From Oscarella lobularis (taxonomy: Eukaryota; Porifera; Homoscleromorpha; Homosclerophorida; Oscarellidae): 64,000 nt of DNA. Below, one piece after another: positions 44,843 to 59,424 of this stretch. Where the stretch lies: NCBI RefSeq assembly GCF_947507565.1, contig NC_089179.1:930001-994000 (forward strand). Direction: 5' to 3'. The notes below the pieces were generated by a model. It searched no databases. It saw only the letters and a list, made by a program, of their open reading frames with translations, and was not told where the DNA came from. How positions within the stretch are numbered: the stretch's first letter is position 1; every line of letters starts with the position of its first letter. A program made the position numbers and the translations under genes.

Positions 44843-47290
44843 CTAAATTTGTAGATATTGTGCATACTCGGCGAATATGCTTGCTTTTTTGATGGCAGTC
44901 CAGCAGCGGCCAGCGTAGTGAAACCTACGAAAGAAAATCGTACGCTGATGAAATGAGAGAGCTTCTGCTCTGACCAATGTGATTCGGTGAACGAAGTGTT
45001 TCGCTGGAATGATCTGCGTGGCAAATGAAACAAGTTATTTCGAAGTGCTTCACCGAGGAGATGATAGCTAGGATAGCCGATATATCCCGGCAAAAGCGAC
45101 GACGAAGTCAAGACCGAATCTAGACCTGCGGAAACAAAGATTCTATATGCAAACATCTCAAGTGACGTTGCGTACTTCTCTCCTCCTTTTCGTGGCTAGA
45201 GTGAGGCAAGAGAAATAGGTTGCAGTCGATTTCTTTTCCTGACAACTCGCTCGTTAGATCTTCTTTGGCAAATGTAAGGGTGCCACTGTTCAGCAAAGAG
45301 ACGCCGGAGCACCATTTTAGCTTGCTTTGATCATTGTCTTCGTCGTCCTCTTCGGCCATTTGGCCGTAGATGAACTTGTGGAGACGCGTCAAGCCGGTTG
45401 GACGGAAGAGCTCCCGCCCGGCGTTATTGTACAGAAACACTAAGACAAGAGGAAATGAGCGGACCGTTGAGCGGATATCTAATCATACGTATATGTGGTG
45501 CCACTTTCTCTCCTGGCTCACTTCAGCAGAAAGTAGTACAAAAGCGAAGACTAGATGAACTGTGCAGTTACTCACTTTGTTGACTGACGAACTGACTGCG
45601 GCACGAAATTATCCGAGACGCAATTCATCATCTGCACTGCTCTCAGCAGACGAAACGTTGAGACGTCCATGTTATCGATGACTACTATAACCACGTGGCA
45701 AACTGACATGAGAAAAGTAGCAAGTTGAAGAGACTAAAACAAAGAGAACAAGACTACAGCCTAGCATTAGTCGTACAGAGCGCAGTGCTGTACCTCTATT
45801 TGAATCTGATCTTCAGCTAGCATATCTGAAGGTAGCCATCTCTCCTTATAAAAGAAGTCTTTTAGAATAGAAGGGCTCATTGTGGGCTGTCGCAACAGAA
45901 AAGAGACACTAAAGGAGACCTACGACAGCAAAGTAAACGATACCTCCGTATCCAACAAAATGACTCTTTCCGTAGTTACAAGCATGTCAATGCCGACAGT
46001 CTCGTGACAGGCCTTCGTCTATTTATTCCAACGCATTTTCCTTACGTGCATCTCCGTCAATATCGTGGCCTCACCTGCGCTTCATCAGACTGAACTCGAA
46101 AAAATCTACGAAACCAAACGTTGCAGCAGAGAGCACTTCTCTCGCACAACGGATTCAATCATACTTTGTACTACTCGTAGTTCGTGAACCAGCCAGCAAT
46201 GACATGACGGTAGACTTTCCAACTCCTTGGTTCCCAAGAACGCCGACAACAAGAAAATCCGACTGCTCCAGGAGACACTGATAAAAACAATCAACCCAAC
46301 GAAATAAGCACGACATTTTTTTTCAATTCACCTCGCCTGCCCTGTCGTCCCAATGCAACGCATCGTTGACGAGTTTTGCCGGCTTGGCTTCGACCTGATG
46401 AGGCATTCTATGCCGACTTCCGCCTGGCGATCCCTTTCCTCCGCCGCTGCCGCCGCCGCCGCCGCCGCCCCCTCCGCCTCGATCCAAAGCAGACGGCAGA
46501 GCGAAACCAACCGTTCTGAAACCGCCGACGGAGAGAGACTGTCCCTTGACGGGAGACGACGAAAACGCACTACCGCCGCCGCCGCCGCCAGTGTGAGCTC
46601 GTCTCGGCGTGCGTTTATCGCCGCCACCTGCCCCATCGGCTCGCGGATTCTTCAACGGGCGAAATAGGCTCCCTTCGCTTCTCGTGTTGTACGATGCGAA
46701 TCGTTTGGAGCCCCTCCACGATCCTCTTTCCGGCGGTGCGGCGTAGATTTCTCTCGGAACTCTGACTGAAGACGACGATGGCGGACTCGAGACGGCATTG
46801 TCCGAAGACGGGGGAACTTCGTCGTTTTCGGCTGTGAAAGCGAGTGGAGGTGACGGAAGAGTTGCCTCTTCGGATTTAGGCGATTCTGTCTTGTCTGGTC
46901 TAAATAGACTTGATTTAGTGGGCTATCATACTGAATATGCCAACTAAAGAGGCTTCTGTCGCTTCCCTATACAAATGCATTTTGGAAACAAGCCCCCTTT
47001 CTATTGATGTGGCCCAGAACTGTTTATCTGCGCTCTAGCTACCTCGTTTTGATCATTATGCTTCCTGGAACCAAGGTAGGCCCGCTTTCCGCTTCGGTCG
47101 AGGTCGCACCGAAGCGTCGGGTCGCGCTTCCCGACGCGAGACGGACTCCTGCTCGTCCTCGACCTCTTCCGCCGTCGAAACGATCCTAAACGACCATCCA
47201 AGGATCTCGACGATCAATTTTAGACGTCGGGCTAACCTTGGATCGTCCACGTCCTCTTCTTCCACCGCCTCTATGGAAGGAATCGCCCAT
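44843..47290 (-). CDS. SMG9: SMG9, nonsense-mediated decay factor
   Basis: SMG9 with SMG8 binds and restrains the SMG1 kinase that phosphorylates UPF1. Start 47290 gives MGDSFHRGGGRRGRGRSK, a basic head, followed by a disordered region with two polyglycine runs coded mainly by GGC (about 46438-46480 and 46566-46590). The GTPase-like domain begins AKLVNDALHWDD and LLEQSDFLVVGVLGNQGVGKSTVMSLLAG, with a P-loop. Later blocks are HVVIVVIDN-like helices, VFLYNNAGRELFRPTGLTRLHKFI, CNLFLLPHSS and SLLPGYIGYPSYHLLGEALRN. The last exon, read in the family frame, is FHYAGRCWTAIKKASIFAEYAQYL, stop 44843-44845. An alternative frame in that exon is longer but does not match the family. The domain order is normal. 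Confidence 0.9.
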
Positions 47291-47479
47291 CGCTTGAGGA
47301 TTTACAACGCGACAATTCCCGGACGCGTCTTAACACTATTTCTTCAATAAAAAATAAAAGTGCTCTGTCTGTCGCCGCACTACTAACAGTAGTAAATAGT
47401 TACGATCTAAAAGTAGTGACTGTCCCAATAAAAGATCTACAGTAGAACTCTGAAGCGCTCTCTATATCTTAGTACTGTT

Positions 47480-51020
<3,541 letters not shown>

Positions 51021-51273
51021 TCACGGCGCGAGAGGAAGGGCTATCGGTGCGGCATTCGAGTGCAAAGTGGAAACTGGAAAGTCAGGGCAGTGCATCTACG
51101 GCTAGCGCGCGCGATTCGTAACGACCGATAGTAATTAGGAGCCGAAAAATAAAAGGCGACTAATAATGTCTCCCTTTTCGGTGCATTTGCGGTGTATAAT
51201 TCTGATTGTTGTAACAATGCTTTGCTAGTAGGCTAACACTACCATAGTAGGCGCCTTTAGCGCACGCGGAAAG
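51021..51273. promoter_or_regulatory. Divergent region RSKR/RSRC2
   Basis: 253 bp between divergent starts at 51020 and 51274. Contains an AT-rich patch (about 51130-51200) but no clear TATA box. Bidirectional promoter inferred. Confidence 0.35.
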
Positions 51274-52130
51274 ATGGCGGCACTCGTTAGCTATTGCTCG
51301 AGCGATTCTTCAGATGGAGACGGAGACGGAGTGGTCGCCGATAAGGTCAGACCAAGGATAATTAATTTGTCACACTTTGTGAGAGAATTTCGTTACAGAA
51401 TTCTTCACCAGAAGAGAACAAAGTCGAAAGGCGACATCGCTCGAGATCTCGGCGACAATCGCCGTCATCTCCGTCGTCGAAACGACGAAGGAGAAGCCGA
51501 AGTTCGTCGCGGCATCGTCGTCGTAGTCGTCGTCGATCCCGATCGAGCTCGAGAGATCGCGAACGACGACGACGAAGGCGACGAACGCCGTCGAAATCGC
51601 GATCGCGATCGAGAGAGCGTCGCCGACGAAGATCGGGCTCGAGAGAGCGTCGTCGGCGAAGATCGAGATCGAGAGAGCGTCGCCGGCACGACGACGACGA
51701 TAACATTCGCGATCGTCGTCATCGTCCGGAGAACCAACGTAAAACCCAAGAGGAGAAGCGTAAGCTTCTGTGGGCTCACAAAAAGAACGAGGCAACGAAT
51801 CAATTTTTAATTAATTAATTAAAATTCATTTTTAATTTTCAGACGTCAAGTGTTACGAAAGAATGGGCGGAAGCCGCTTTCTCCGGAAACGCGGCGGCCA
51901 AGTATAGACGGATGATGGGACTTTCAGAAACCGAGGAGGGAGATTCGGGTGCAGGCGACATTGTTAGAGCCAAGCAAATGGCGACTACAAAAAAACTCAT
52001 GGACGATTTAGACAAACAGTACGAAGTTTGCCGACTCATTACTCATCGAGATCAGTACAAAGGATTGGGACTGGGATTTGGGTTGGGTGCTGCCATGGCA
52101 ACAAATAATGAAAAATTGCCAGGGCAGTAA
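51274..52130 (+). CDS. RSRC2: RSRC2-like arginine/serine-rich coiled-coil protein
   Basis: The first exon encodes MAALVSYCSSDSSDGDGDG. From about 51420 to 51710 the coding frame is an RS domain (RHRSRSRRQSPSSPSSKRR, RSRSRERRRRRSGSRERRR), a frame different from the longest open frame there. It leads into RPENQRKTQEEKRKLLWAHKKNE. After an intron with a GC donor (GAG|gcaacg, about 51790-51840), the second half has SSVTKEWAEAAFSGN, KYRRMMGLSE, LDDLDKQYE-like DDLDKQYEVCRLITH and the C-terminal GLGLGFG block typical of RSRC2 (SMAP-type domain). Stop 52128-52130. RSRC2 is a nuclear speckle protein linked to splicing. The junction after the first exon was not resolved. Its stop is only 18 bp from the stop of the next, convergent gene. 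Confidence 0.85.
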
Positions 52131-52148
52131 GAGATAAAATAAGGTCTC

Positions 52149-53254
52149 TCAGGGAGGTAGTTCTGTTTGAGAGCAGGGAATTGAAGCCCTGTATCGATAA
52201 ATGCTAATGCATGAGTAATACCACCAGATGAATGAGACCGCTATGAGTACATGCCACACCTGATGACTGGCACCAATAAAATTGAACTTGCCTAGATAAG
52301 GAGGAGCCAGTGACATTGAGTTAGCAACGGTCGACTTGCGGTACCTGGCCACAGTTTCTCGGGAGTACGACTCACGTAAAAGGAGACACCAAGCAAGGCC
52401 ACAGCGTAGAACACAATGACTTTTGGTGCAAAAAACTATACTCCAAATTAGCCATTCTGCAGTGCATGATGCGCCTTCGTTTGCCTTACTGATATGATTT
52501 CACTACTGCTAATCAGGATCCAATGAACGAAAGGAATAAAGCCAAACGCAGCGGCTAAGGAATACATGAAAACGAGTTGGCAGTTGTGATGCAAGGAGGC
52601 TTGAGTTCGAAATTGAGCAAGGAAGCAGAATAGCACAACCAGAAGAACAGCCCCAACGTACACGCGTCTCCACACCTGAAACGAGCCTTATAGCACGTGT
52701 TGTCAGACTAAATACGTACCATGTTACAGTAGAATCCGTAGTACAGTCCTGGTATATAGCAGCCACAGACGGCTATTGCAATTCCAATTATGTCGAGCCT
52801 GTACCAGATAATAGAAACCGACGGATCACTTGAACACTTGAATAGGTGATAGCCGGTCGAAGCGAAAAGGCAAAACTATATATAGTAGGCATTGTCATAG
52901 ATCATTTCTAGCATCATGTCAGATTTACCTCGATGCAGAGGAGAAAGAAGGTTATAACGGCGTGGTCAATCAGCGACGATTCTAAGCTCGCATTGGGTAT
53001 CGTAATAAAGTTGACCCACAGCAGGACACCGAAAAAGAATAAAAAGGAAACTAGATGACTCCAAATGTTGACGGATTCATTGGAGAAGACGAACAGGCTA
53101 CGGAAAACACTGATGAATGGACTACGTGGGCTTTCCTATGCACGCCAAACCTTTTTATGCATGCACTTTGTGATAGATTTCGTCGGTATCCACCTGTTAT
53201 ATAAAGACATCGTCGCCAGTCGGACGGAACTTCGTCGTAGCGAAACAGGTCCAT
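52149..53254 (-). CDS. PAQR3: PAQR3-like seven-TM progestin/adipoQ receptor family protein
   Basis: Seven-transmembrane PAQR protein. Start used: 53254 (MDLFRYDEVPSDWRR); two in-frame upstream ATGs (53269, 53299) would add up to 15 residues. The hallmark YITGGYR is followed by SLFVFSNESVNIWSHLVSFLFFFG (TM1 with the PAQR S-N-E-xx-N-x-x-x-H motif), SLIDHAVITFFLLCIE, several TM exons, and the C-terminal FIGASHQVWHVLIAVSFIWWYYS, where the HxxxH zinc-site histidines of the fold lie. Ends TELPP, stop 52149-52151. PAQR3 (RKTG) anchors in the Golgi and sequesters Raf-1 in vertebrates. The identity to PAQR3 rather than PAQR1/2 rests on the NES and SSHQIWH-like blocks. Confidence 0.85.
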
Positions 53255-53309
53255 CTTAGCCCTTCCCATCTTAGCGCACGTGAGCCAAACCCACGCCATC
53301 CGCTACACA
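53255..53309. promoter_or_regulatory. 55-bp divergent region PAQR3/ACAD with E-box
   Basis: Start codons at 53254 (minus) and 53310 (plus) are 55 bp apart. A CACGTG E-box sits at 53277-53282, roughly midway. Confidence 0.45.
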
Positions 53310-55654
53310 ATGAGAATTGGAATAGGACGAGCTTTCTCTGCCAGACGAGCTTCTACGGCTGCGAGCGCATCCCGAATTGGCACCTTCTTCCAGGACGCTC
53401 CGACTCTAGGCAATCAATACAAAGAGGATGCCTTTCTGCAGGCCTATCTAAAGCGAACTCTACCATCAGACGTATTGACAGATATAGAGACTGCTGCCTC
53501 GTCTGCACGATTTCTTCTCAGGTGCTGGCAGACGTCTCGAGGGATTTGTCCTCGTTCGGACGACGAGTCGTCTTCGAGGTGATGCACCTCGGTCGTCGAG
53601 TCGAACTTGATCCGCCTCGACTCGAGCAGTACGACGCGTGGGGAAAACGCGTCGATCGAGTGATCGTGAATCCCGCTTGGAATCGTCTGCACGATATTGC
53701 TGCCGAAGAGGGGCTCATCGAAATCGCTTACACGAGACTCCACGGCCCTTGGAGGTATCCATGGTGTCAATTGTCCGAATTTCGATATCGTGTCACGACT
53801 CTCTAGTCGATTGCATCAGATGAGTAAACTGTATCTGTTTGGGCCCTCTTCTGGACTCTATTCTTGCCCCTTGGCTATGACTGATGGGGCAGCCAAAGTT
53901 ATCGAGGTTGACAAGACTTTTGTCTCCATGTGAACGGAAACGACCTTTGATTTTTTAGTCGTCTGGCAACATGTCTTTATTTCATCGGGCCTATCCCCAT
54001 CTGACGTCTCGTTTGCCCGAGAATTTCTGGACGTCAGGACAGTGGATGACAGAAAGGAAAGGCGGTTCTGACGTCGGCAAGTGAACTTACTCTCTAATGC
54101 ATCATTCCTCACCTGCCTTTTTTTAGCGTCTGGTACTGAAACGGTGGCTGTTTCTCATGAAGATGGCTCGTATCGTCTCTATGGATACAAATGGTTTACT
54201 TCAGCTTCAGATGCTGACATGTCTCTTACACTGGCAAGAATACAAGATGAAGGGGGACAAGTCGTTGATGTTCGTTGAGTCTCGTTTGCATATTTGATAC
54301 ATCTGATTCTTTTTTGTAGGGAACCAAAGGTTTGACTCTGTTTTATCTAGAAACGAGAGATAAACAGGGGCAACTAAATGGTATTGAGATACAGGTGAAT
54401 ATTAGTTCTTATGTAATAGGTTGACTAAATTTGACCCTTCTTCAGAAATTGAAAAACAAACTTGGAACTAGGCAACTTCCTACAGCAGAAATGCTACTTG
54501 ATGGCAGCGTCGCCCATAAAGTAAATAATCTAAACTGTTTAGCGAGTTGTTTCCTACTGAGTTTGCTGTGCAGCTATCTGATGTTGGACGCGGGGTGGCA
54601 GCTATTTCAGACATGCTCACTATAACTCGCCTCCACAATTCTATTGCAGCAGTTGGAGGAATAAGACGGTGAGAAAAGCCAATGGAAGACGTGCAGCTTC
54701 TAATGACACAGTGGGCTTTACAGTATAGTTCATCTAGCTCGTGACTACGCCAAACGCCGATCTGCATTCGGGGGAAAACTAATCAATCATCCACTACACG
54801 TGCAAACGTTGGCTAGACTTGAGGTACGTTTACACGTAAGGAGTTTTTGTACGTCACGGCAAACTTTTAGCTTGAAACTCGCGGGGGGCTGATTCTTACC
54901 ATGGAAATAGCAAAGTTGCTTGGCATGGAAGAAAATGGCAAAGGAGACAATGACCATCAACTTCTCATGCGATTATTGACCCCACTGGCAAAGCTCTACA
55001 CAGCAAAGCAGGTAGTCAGTTTAGACCATTGATAATATTGTACATTGTACTGGGCTCAGGCTGTCAGTGTAACGTCAGAAGGGCTGGAATGTTTTGGAGG
55101 CCAGGGTTATATAGAAGACACAGGCTTGCCAGGAATGCTTCGCGACGCTCAGGTACACTAAATTCTATTGTGTGAGAAATTAATCTCATTTTTCCTCATT
55201 CAGGTTTTACCTATCTGGGAAGGCACAACGAACGTGCTCTCTTTGGACGTACTTCGAGCTTTCAGCAAGTCAAAAGGCGACGTGTATCGAGCCTATTGCG
55301 CGGACGTGAACAAACGCTTGGCCTTGGCCAAAAGCGTTGATCCGCTTCAGGCTTCGTGTAGACGCGTTCAAAACGCCTTGGATACTTTGACTGCTTTTAT
55401 CAGCCAGGCGGCCTCCGAACACCCCAGCGTTTTTGAAAGTGCAGCTCGCGACCTCGCATACAGCTTGGCTAGGGTTTACATCGGTAGAAATGATGAACAC
55501 TTTGTTTCAGTGCTTATCCGCAATATGTGTAGGTTCGCTTCTCATTGAACATGCAGCTTGGAGTGAAGCTGAAAAAGATGACATTGCTGCAGCCGAAAGG
55601 TTGGCAAATCTTTGTCTTGAGGAGATAGGCAACTGTAGCATCTTATACGTGTAG
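53310..55654 (+). CDS. AidB-like acyl-CoA dehydrogenase (ACDH-11 type)
   Basis: Twelve or more exons. The N-terminus ([22 protein letters not shown]) is a plausible mitochondrial presequence. Then [37 protein letters not shown]-like [146 protein letters not shown] and [18 protein letters not shown]. These are the FAD- and substrate-site blocks of the AidB/ACDH-11 branch, which handles long acyl chains; the C. elegans member governs heat-adaptive lipid composition. One intron has a GC donor (gcaagt near 54077). The final exon begins at 55533 ([16 protein letters not shown]), stop 55652-55654. Confidence 0.9.
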
Positions 55655-55814
55655 ATGGTGCCGTCGACGGCTTGCAATAGTCGTCTCGGTCAATGACTAC
55701 GGAGACGACGCGCAATCAATAGACAAAAACATGGTTTTTAGTTAGTTTATTTACAAAGACGCCTGTCTAAATCCCTGCTACAACGATATACGTTTCCTGA
55801 GGCTCTTACCCTGT

Positions 55815-56185
55815 CTATTGCAACGCTGCTACGTCAATAATTGCCAAGGCCTCCAGCTGAGATAATGCAAAAGCCTCGTGAGAAGAGAGTTTTGAAGGTT
55901 TCTTGTGGCGATATAACGGACTGCCATTCCTCACGCCATTTCTGCAAAATCACACCTCAATAGTTCACGCGATGAATAGTGACATTTTTACCTGAAAACA
56001 GAATGCACGGTGCGTTAGTCATGCCAGCGCTTCGCAATTAACGTAAAGGCGATGGAAAGAGAAATTTCGGGGGACCCAGTTCTCGTTTTCCACTGCTACG
56101 AGGCTCGATCGAAGTCGTTCGTTACTTCGTGTTGTTCGAGTGGCGAACGAATTCCAAGGCCGTCTGCGACGAGCACGAATCGCAT
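55815..56185 (-). CDS. Candidate small two-exon gene, unknown
   Basis: ATG 56185 opens MRFVLVADGLGIRSPLEQ...FDRAS, ending at a gtagca donor near 56100; an acceptor tttgcag near 55943 joins in frame to NGVRNGSPLYRHKKPSKLSSHEAFALSQLE and stops at 55815-55817 (~71 aa). Evidence is only the splice signals and open frame. The second exon's composition looks coding, but no family was recognised. It would be tail-to-tail with the ACAD gene. Confidence 0.28.
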
Positions 56186-57401
56186 GACCGATCAAGTTAC
56201 GAGTTGCGCCGGGGATTTGATTCACGCGCGCTCGCCGCGCGTAAAAACGATCCTACATAGAAAAACAATGTCAGCAAACCTTAGAATCCCAAGCGAAACA
56301 CGCGTACAATGGCCGATCGAACACGAGGGATCGTCCACCATTTTGAATTGTAGCGCCTAAAACCGGTCGGCAAACCGGCGTGACGGGCTCGTGAGGACCA
56401 CGTGAAAAATTGGCGCGAACTTTCTCGGCGAACCAGCGATTCGTTGCCTTGGTGAATTGAACACAATGAGGTCATGGTGGGGTCACCAGCGGATGTTACA
56501 TCATCTTCGGTATAAAAGCGAGGGGCCAACGCCCCAATCTTCAGTCTTGCGCTAGGGTGGGGGATGCCAACGGGCTGAACCCTTGAGGCTGATCGTGAGC
56601 TGGGGAAGCTGGTCGTTGGTCATCAAAGCGTTTTTGTCATCTGTCGATCCTCACTGAAACTGCTAGGCACAGTGGATGGGCGTCGCTCTAATGCGGCGCT
56701 AAGATCGGCACTGGGGGTCACAAAGGGTCGTTGGACGGCTTCAGTTGCGAAGTCAGGCGTTCCGCGCTAAAGCCGAGTGGGCGTCTGACTAAGGTTTGCC
56801 ACTTACTGCCAAAGAAACGTGTGGGGGCCCAGTGTCTCGTGGTATTTCCTCACTCGGATTAGTAACTTATACCCGGAAGATGACCCGACCCCCAGGACAA
56901 TAAACGCTTGGCCCTCGATTGGTGAACTCGGCAATCGCTTCGTAAGTCCTCTCCCGACACGGTAGTCTCGGTTCTTGTGAAAAAATTCCATCATTCCTCC
57001 CGAAAGACTACGGCCTCTATGAGGCCCCGGTACGACGCGGTCGGGGGGACGGTGTGGGAGAGCCGTTCTCGATCCAGGCCGTACCGGTCGTGATTGGGCC
57101 TATGAAGCAAGGTCTCGCTTCCAATATTTTTGGGCCACAAACTGCGTTCGAACCTCCACGTGGTGTGGCCTGGATAACGCCAATACGAACGCACCGCAAA
57201 AAGGTACGTACTCGGACAAATCGAACAGTTTTATCCTTCTCTTTTTTAGGTGATCGATCGGCCGATCAGCAGCTGGCCTCCGACGCGCGATGAAGCTAGA
57301 AGATGGATCTCTTATTATTGAACGTAGTTAATTAATAGCGTAAATTAGCGTAGATGGATAGAATTTTCATCAAAAAAAAAGAATAAAACGGTTTACCTGC
57401 T
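56186..57401. other. Gene-poor, structure-rich region with a TATA-box promoter-like start
   Basis: 1.2 kb with no recognised protein. A strong TATAAAAG (56511-56518) is followed by a 5-bp perfect hairpin (56522-56526 with 56531-56535) and, about 130 bp downstream, a TTTTT run (near 56631), a layout compatible with a type-3 Pol III gene or an element promoter. Further perfect stems: 57012-57017 with 57021-57026, and an 8-bp inverted repeat 57027-57034 with 57080-57087. Base composition is more GC-rich than gene flanks. Could be a noncoding RNA gene or an old mobile element; neither is proven. Confidence 0.35.
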
Positions 57402-57419
57402 CACGTGGCAGATCACGTG
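57402..57419. promoter_or_regulatory. Paired E-boxes just upstream of the BPI-PA14 gene
   Basis: Two CACGTG sites (57402-57407 and 57414-57419) with centres 12 bp apart, ending 19 bp before the start codon at 57439. Such sites bind bHLH-ZIP factors (USF, MITF/TFE type). Use is inferred. Confidence 0.4.
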
Positions 57420-57438
57420 TTCATCAGTCTCGTGCAAA

Positions 57439-59328
57439 ATGAGTTCGCTGCTGGTGGCGATTCTTGCCGCTCTCTGTTGGAATGGCCGCGCTGACGAGTT
57501 AGAGAAACCCACGTTGCAAGTCTTTTTGCAGTCCAATGGCATCGCTGAAATCCGGCGCATCGTCAATCCAATTCTCGTCAAAACCGTCACCTCTACGCTC
57601 ATTCCCGACCAGTCCTTCGGTTTCGCCGGCATCGACATCGACATATCCGAGATAAAATTGACCGAATTTACGCTCGGCGAACAAGAAGTGCTCAATGTTC
57701 CTCCCAGCGCCGTCTACATCGTTTCTTCGAACATGACGGCGCACGCTACGATGGCGTGGCGGTACAAAGACGGCGCAATAGACATCAGCGGTAACGCGAC
57801 CGATCTGATGTCTGACATGTCGCTCGGAATCGTTCTCGACATCACCTCTCTTGAACATCGGCTCATTCTCGACATAATAGAATGCACCGTCAAGATTGGC
57901 ACTTTGAAAATTCAATTGTCGGGAACGAGCAGTTTTTATGAAAAACTCGTCGAACTTCTCAACAGCCCCATCACCAATCTCTTTGAATCTCAAATTGGAT
58001 CCGAGATCAAGACCCTCGCTAATCAGATAATTGCAAAGTATTTGCCCGATGTGCCACTTCAAGTCAACGTCAGCGTTGAATCGGCTACTGTGCACGCCTA
58101 CTTTGGCCTCGTTTCATTTGGGAACGTGCACGGGTTGTACGGCAAGAAATATGGCAACAACCACTTTTCCGGCAGCGGATCGTCCTATCAGACAGCGTCA
58201 CTCAGTTTCGGTGTAAGCGCATACGACAGCATCAGCATAACAGGTTATTTCTCGCCCCAAAACACGGGCAATTACAGCATCCGAATGCACTACAAACAGC
58301 GAAGCAGAGTGACGTTTGTCGGCAAGTCCGAAGGCGGCTTGGAGATGCACAATCCAGGCATGTGCTGGCCGGAATATCATACCGACTACACCGAAGCGGT
58401 GCCGTTGCTCGCTCACGCCTTCTATCCCCTTCAACTGGAGTACCAGTCCGGCTGCGGCGGCGGTCACGTCGAATTGACCGCCTGCTTCGAATCGACGAAC
58501 AACTGCACTGCCATCGATTCACTGAGTCTGTACGCCGAGCCGACTTCGCTCGGCATTCCCGTCGTCGTGCATTCGGACGCGATAGTCGCTTCGTCGGCTT
58601 TCAACGTCTTCTACCAAACGCAAACGATACCGTCGAACAACTCCGTTCACTCTCTACCGAATACCCTGCCGTCGAGCTTTGATTTGGCCTCCGATATGAT
58701 CGCCGTCTACGTGGACGAATACGTATTCAATTCTGCTCTCACAGCCTTCTCCGAGGCCGGTCTCTTTACCGTCCTCGTCAATAACAGTGTCATTCCGCCG
58801 TCGCTGAAAAGCTTCTTCCAGTTCAATACGACCTTTTTCAAGTCCTATGTTCCCTCGCTCTATGAAAAGTATCCCAACATGGCCATGACAATTGACGTAG
58901 GGCCGTTCGTTCATCCGACACTCGTCGTCTTGCCCAGTCCCGTTGGTCTCCTTGGCAGTTTTTCGTTCGTTCTCGACGTGTACGTGGCGGAGGAACAGAA
59001 GCTGATACCGGCATTTGGTTTGATAGCGAATCTTACGGTTTCGGGGATGGCCAAGATGAACGGTAGCAATATAACGGCGAACGTTGAAATGAAAGGGTTC
59101 AACGTCACTCTGAGCTGGGCGAAGATTGACGTGAATCAAACTAGCGTGGACAATTTGAAATCGTTTATGGGTTCCATGATCAATTTGGTCGCCCTGCCAG
59201 CAATCAATTTCAAATTGAATCAGGGTATTCCTATTCCTGCGTTTGACGGATTAACGATTGTCAATCCTCGATTCACCTACTATAACGGATACATCGGCGT
59301 TACTGCCGCTTTCAAGATAGAAATCTAG
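57439..59328 (+). CDS. Secreted BPI/LBP-family protein with an inserted PA14/GLEYA-like domain
   Basis: Intronless, 629 aa. Residues 1-18 are a signal peptide (MSSLLVAILAALCWNGRA). Residues about 20-220 are the N-terminal TULIP barrel of the BPI/LBP family (FGFAGIDIDISEIKLTEF, YIVSSNMTAHATMAWRYKDG, one cysteine near 150, NQIIAKYLPDVPLQV). Residues about 225-365 form a separate beta-sandwich-like module (VHGLYGKKYG, SISITGYFSPQNTGNYSIRM, FYPLQLEYQSGCGGGHVELT) that fits the PA14/GLEYA carbohydrate-binding pattern. From about 370 the C-terminal BPI barrel resumes (FDLASDMIAVYVDEYVFNSAL, MTIDVGPFVHPTLVVLPS, NVTLSWAKIDVNQTSVDNLKSF, GLTIVNPRFTYYNGYIGV). BPI/LBP proteins bind lipids such as LPS. Many N-glycosylation sequons support secretion. 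No introns, unlike its neighbours. Confidence 0.82.
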   Translation: MSSLLVAILAALCWNGRADELEKPTLQVFLQSNGIAEIRRIVNPILVKTVTSTLIPDQSFGFAGIDIDISEIKLTEFTLGEQEVLNVPPSAVYIVSSNMTAHATMAWRYKDGAIDISGNATDLMSDMSLGIVLDITSLEHRLILDIIECTVKIGTLKIQLSGTSSFYEKLVELLNSPITNLFESQIGSEIKTLANQIIAKYLPDVPLQVNVSVESATVHAYFGLVSFGNVHGLYGKKYGNNHFSGSGSSYQTASLSFGVSAYDSISITGYFSPQNTGNYSIRMHYKQRSRVTFVGKSEGGLEMHNPGMCWPEYHTDYTEAVPLLAHAFYPLQLEYQSGCGGGHVELTACFESTNNCTAIDSLSLYAEPTSLGIPVVVHSDAIVASSAFNVFYQTQTIPSNNSVHSLPNTLPSSFDLASDMIAVYVDEYVFNSALTAFSEAGLFTVLVNNSVIPPSLKSFFQFNTTFFKSYVPSLYEKYPNMAMTIDVGPFVHPTLVVLPSPVGLLGSFSFVLDVYVAEEQKLIPAFGLIANLTVSGMAKMNGSNITANVEMKGFNVTLSWAKIDVNQTSVDNLKSFMGSMINLVALPAINFKLNQGIPIPAFDGLTIVNPRFTYYNGYIGVTAAFKIEI

Positions 59329-59424
59329 AAACTTGGAATGTGTGTCTGTCGGTTTGCTTTACGTGTGCTAAGTACTTTGTTGTTTGTATCTAATAAATTT
59401 ACCTGGTAGTCTTCATTTAGAACC

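Noticed and set aside
51274-51810. 178-aa frame across the RSRC2 first half read as one protein
   Set aside because: The long frame gives Asp/Val-rich sequence without similarity; the alternative frame is a proper RS domain leading into the conserved KLLW block.
57140-57160. B-box-like GTTCGAACC suggesting a tRNA
   Set aside because: No acceptor, D or anticodon stems can be drawn around it on either strand, and the T stem does not pair.
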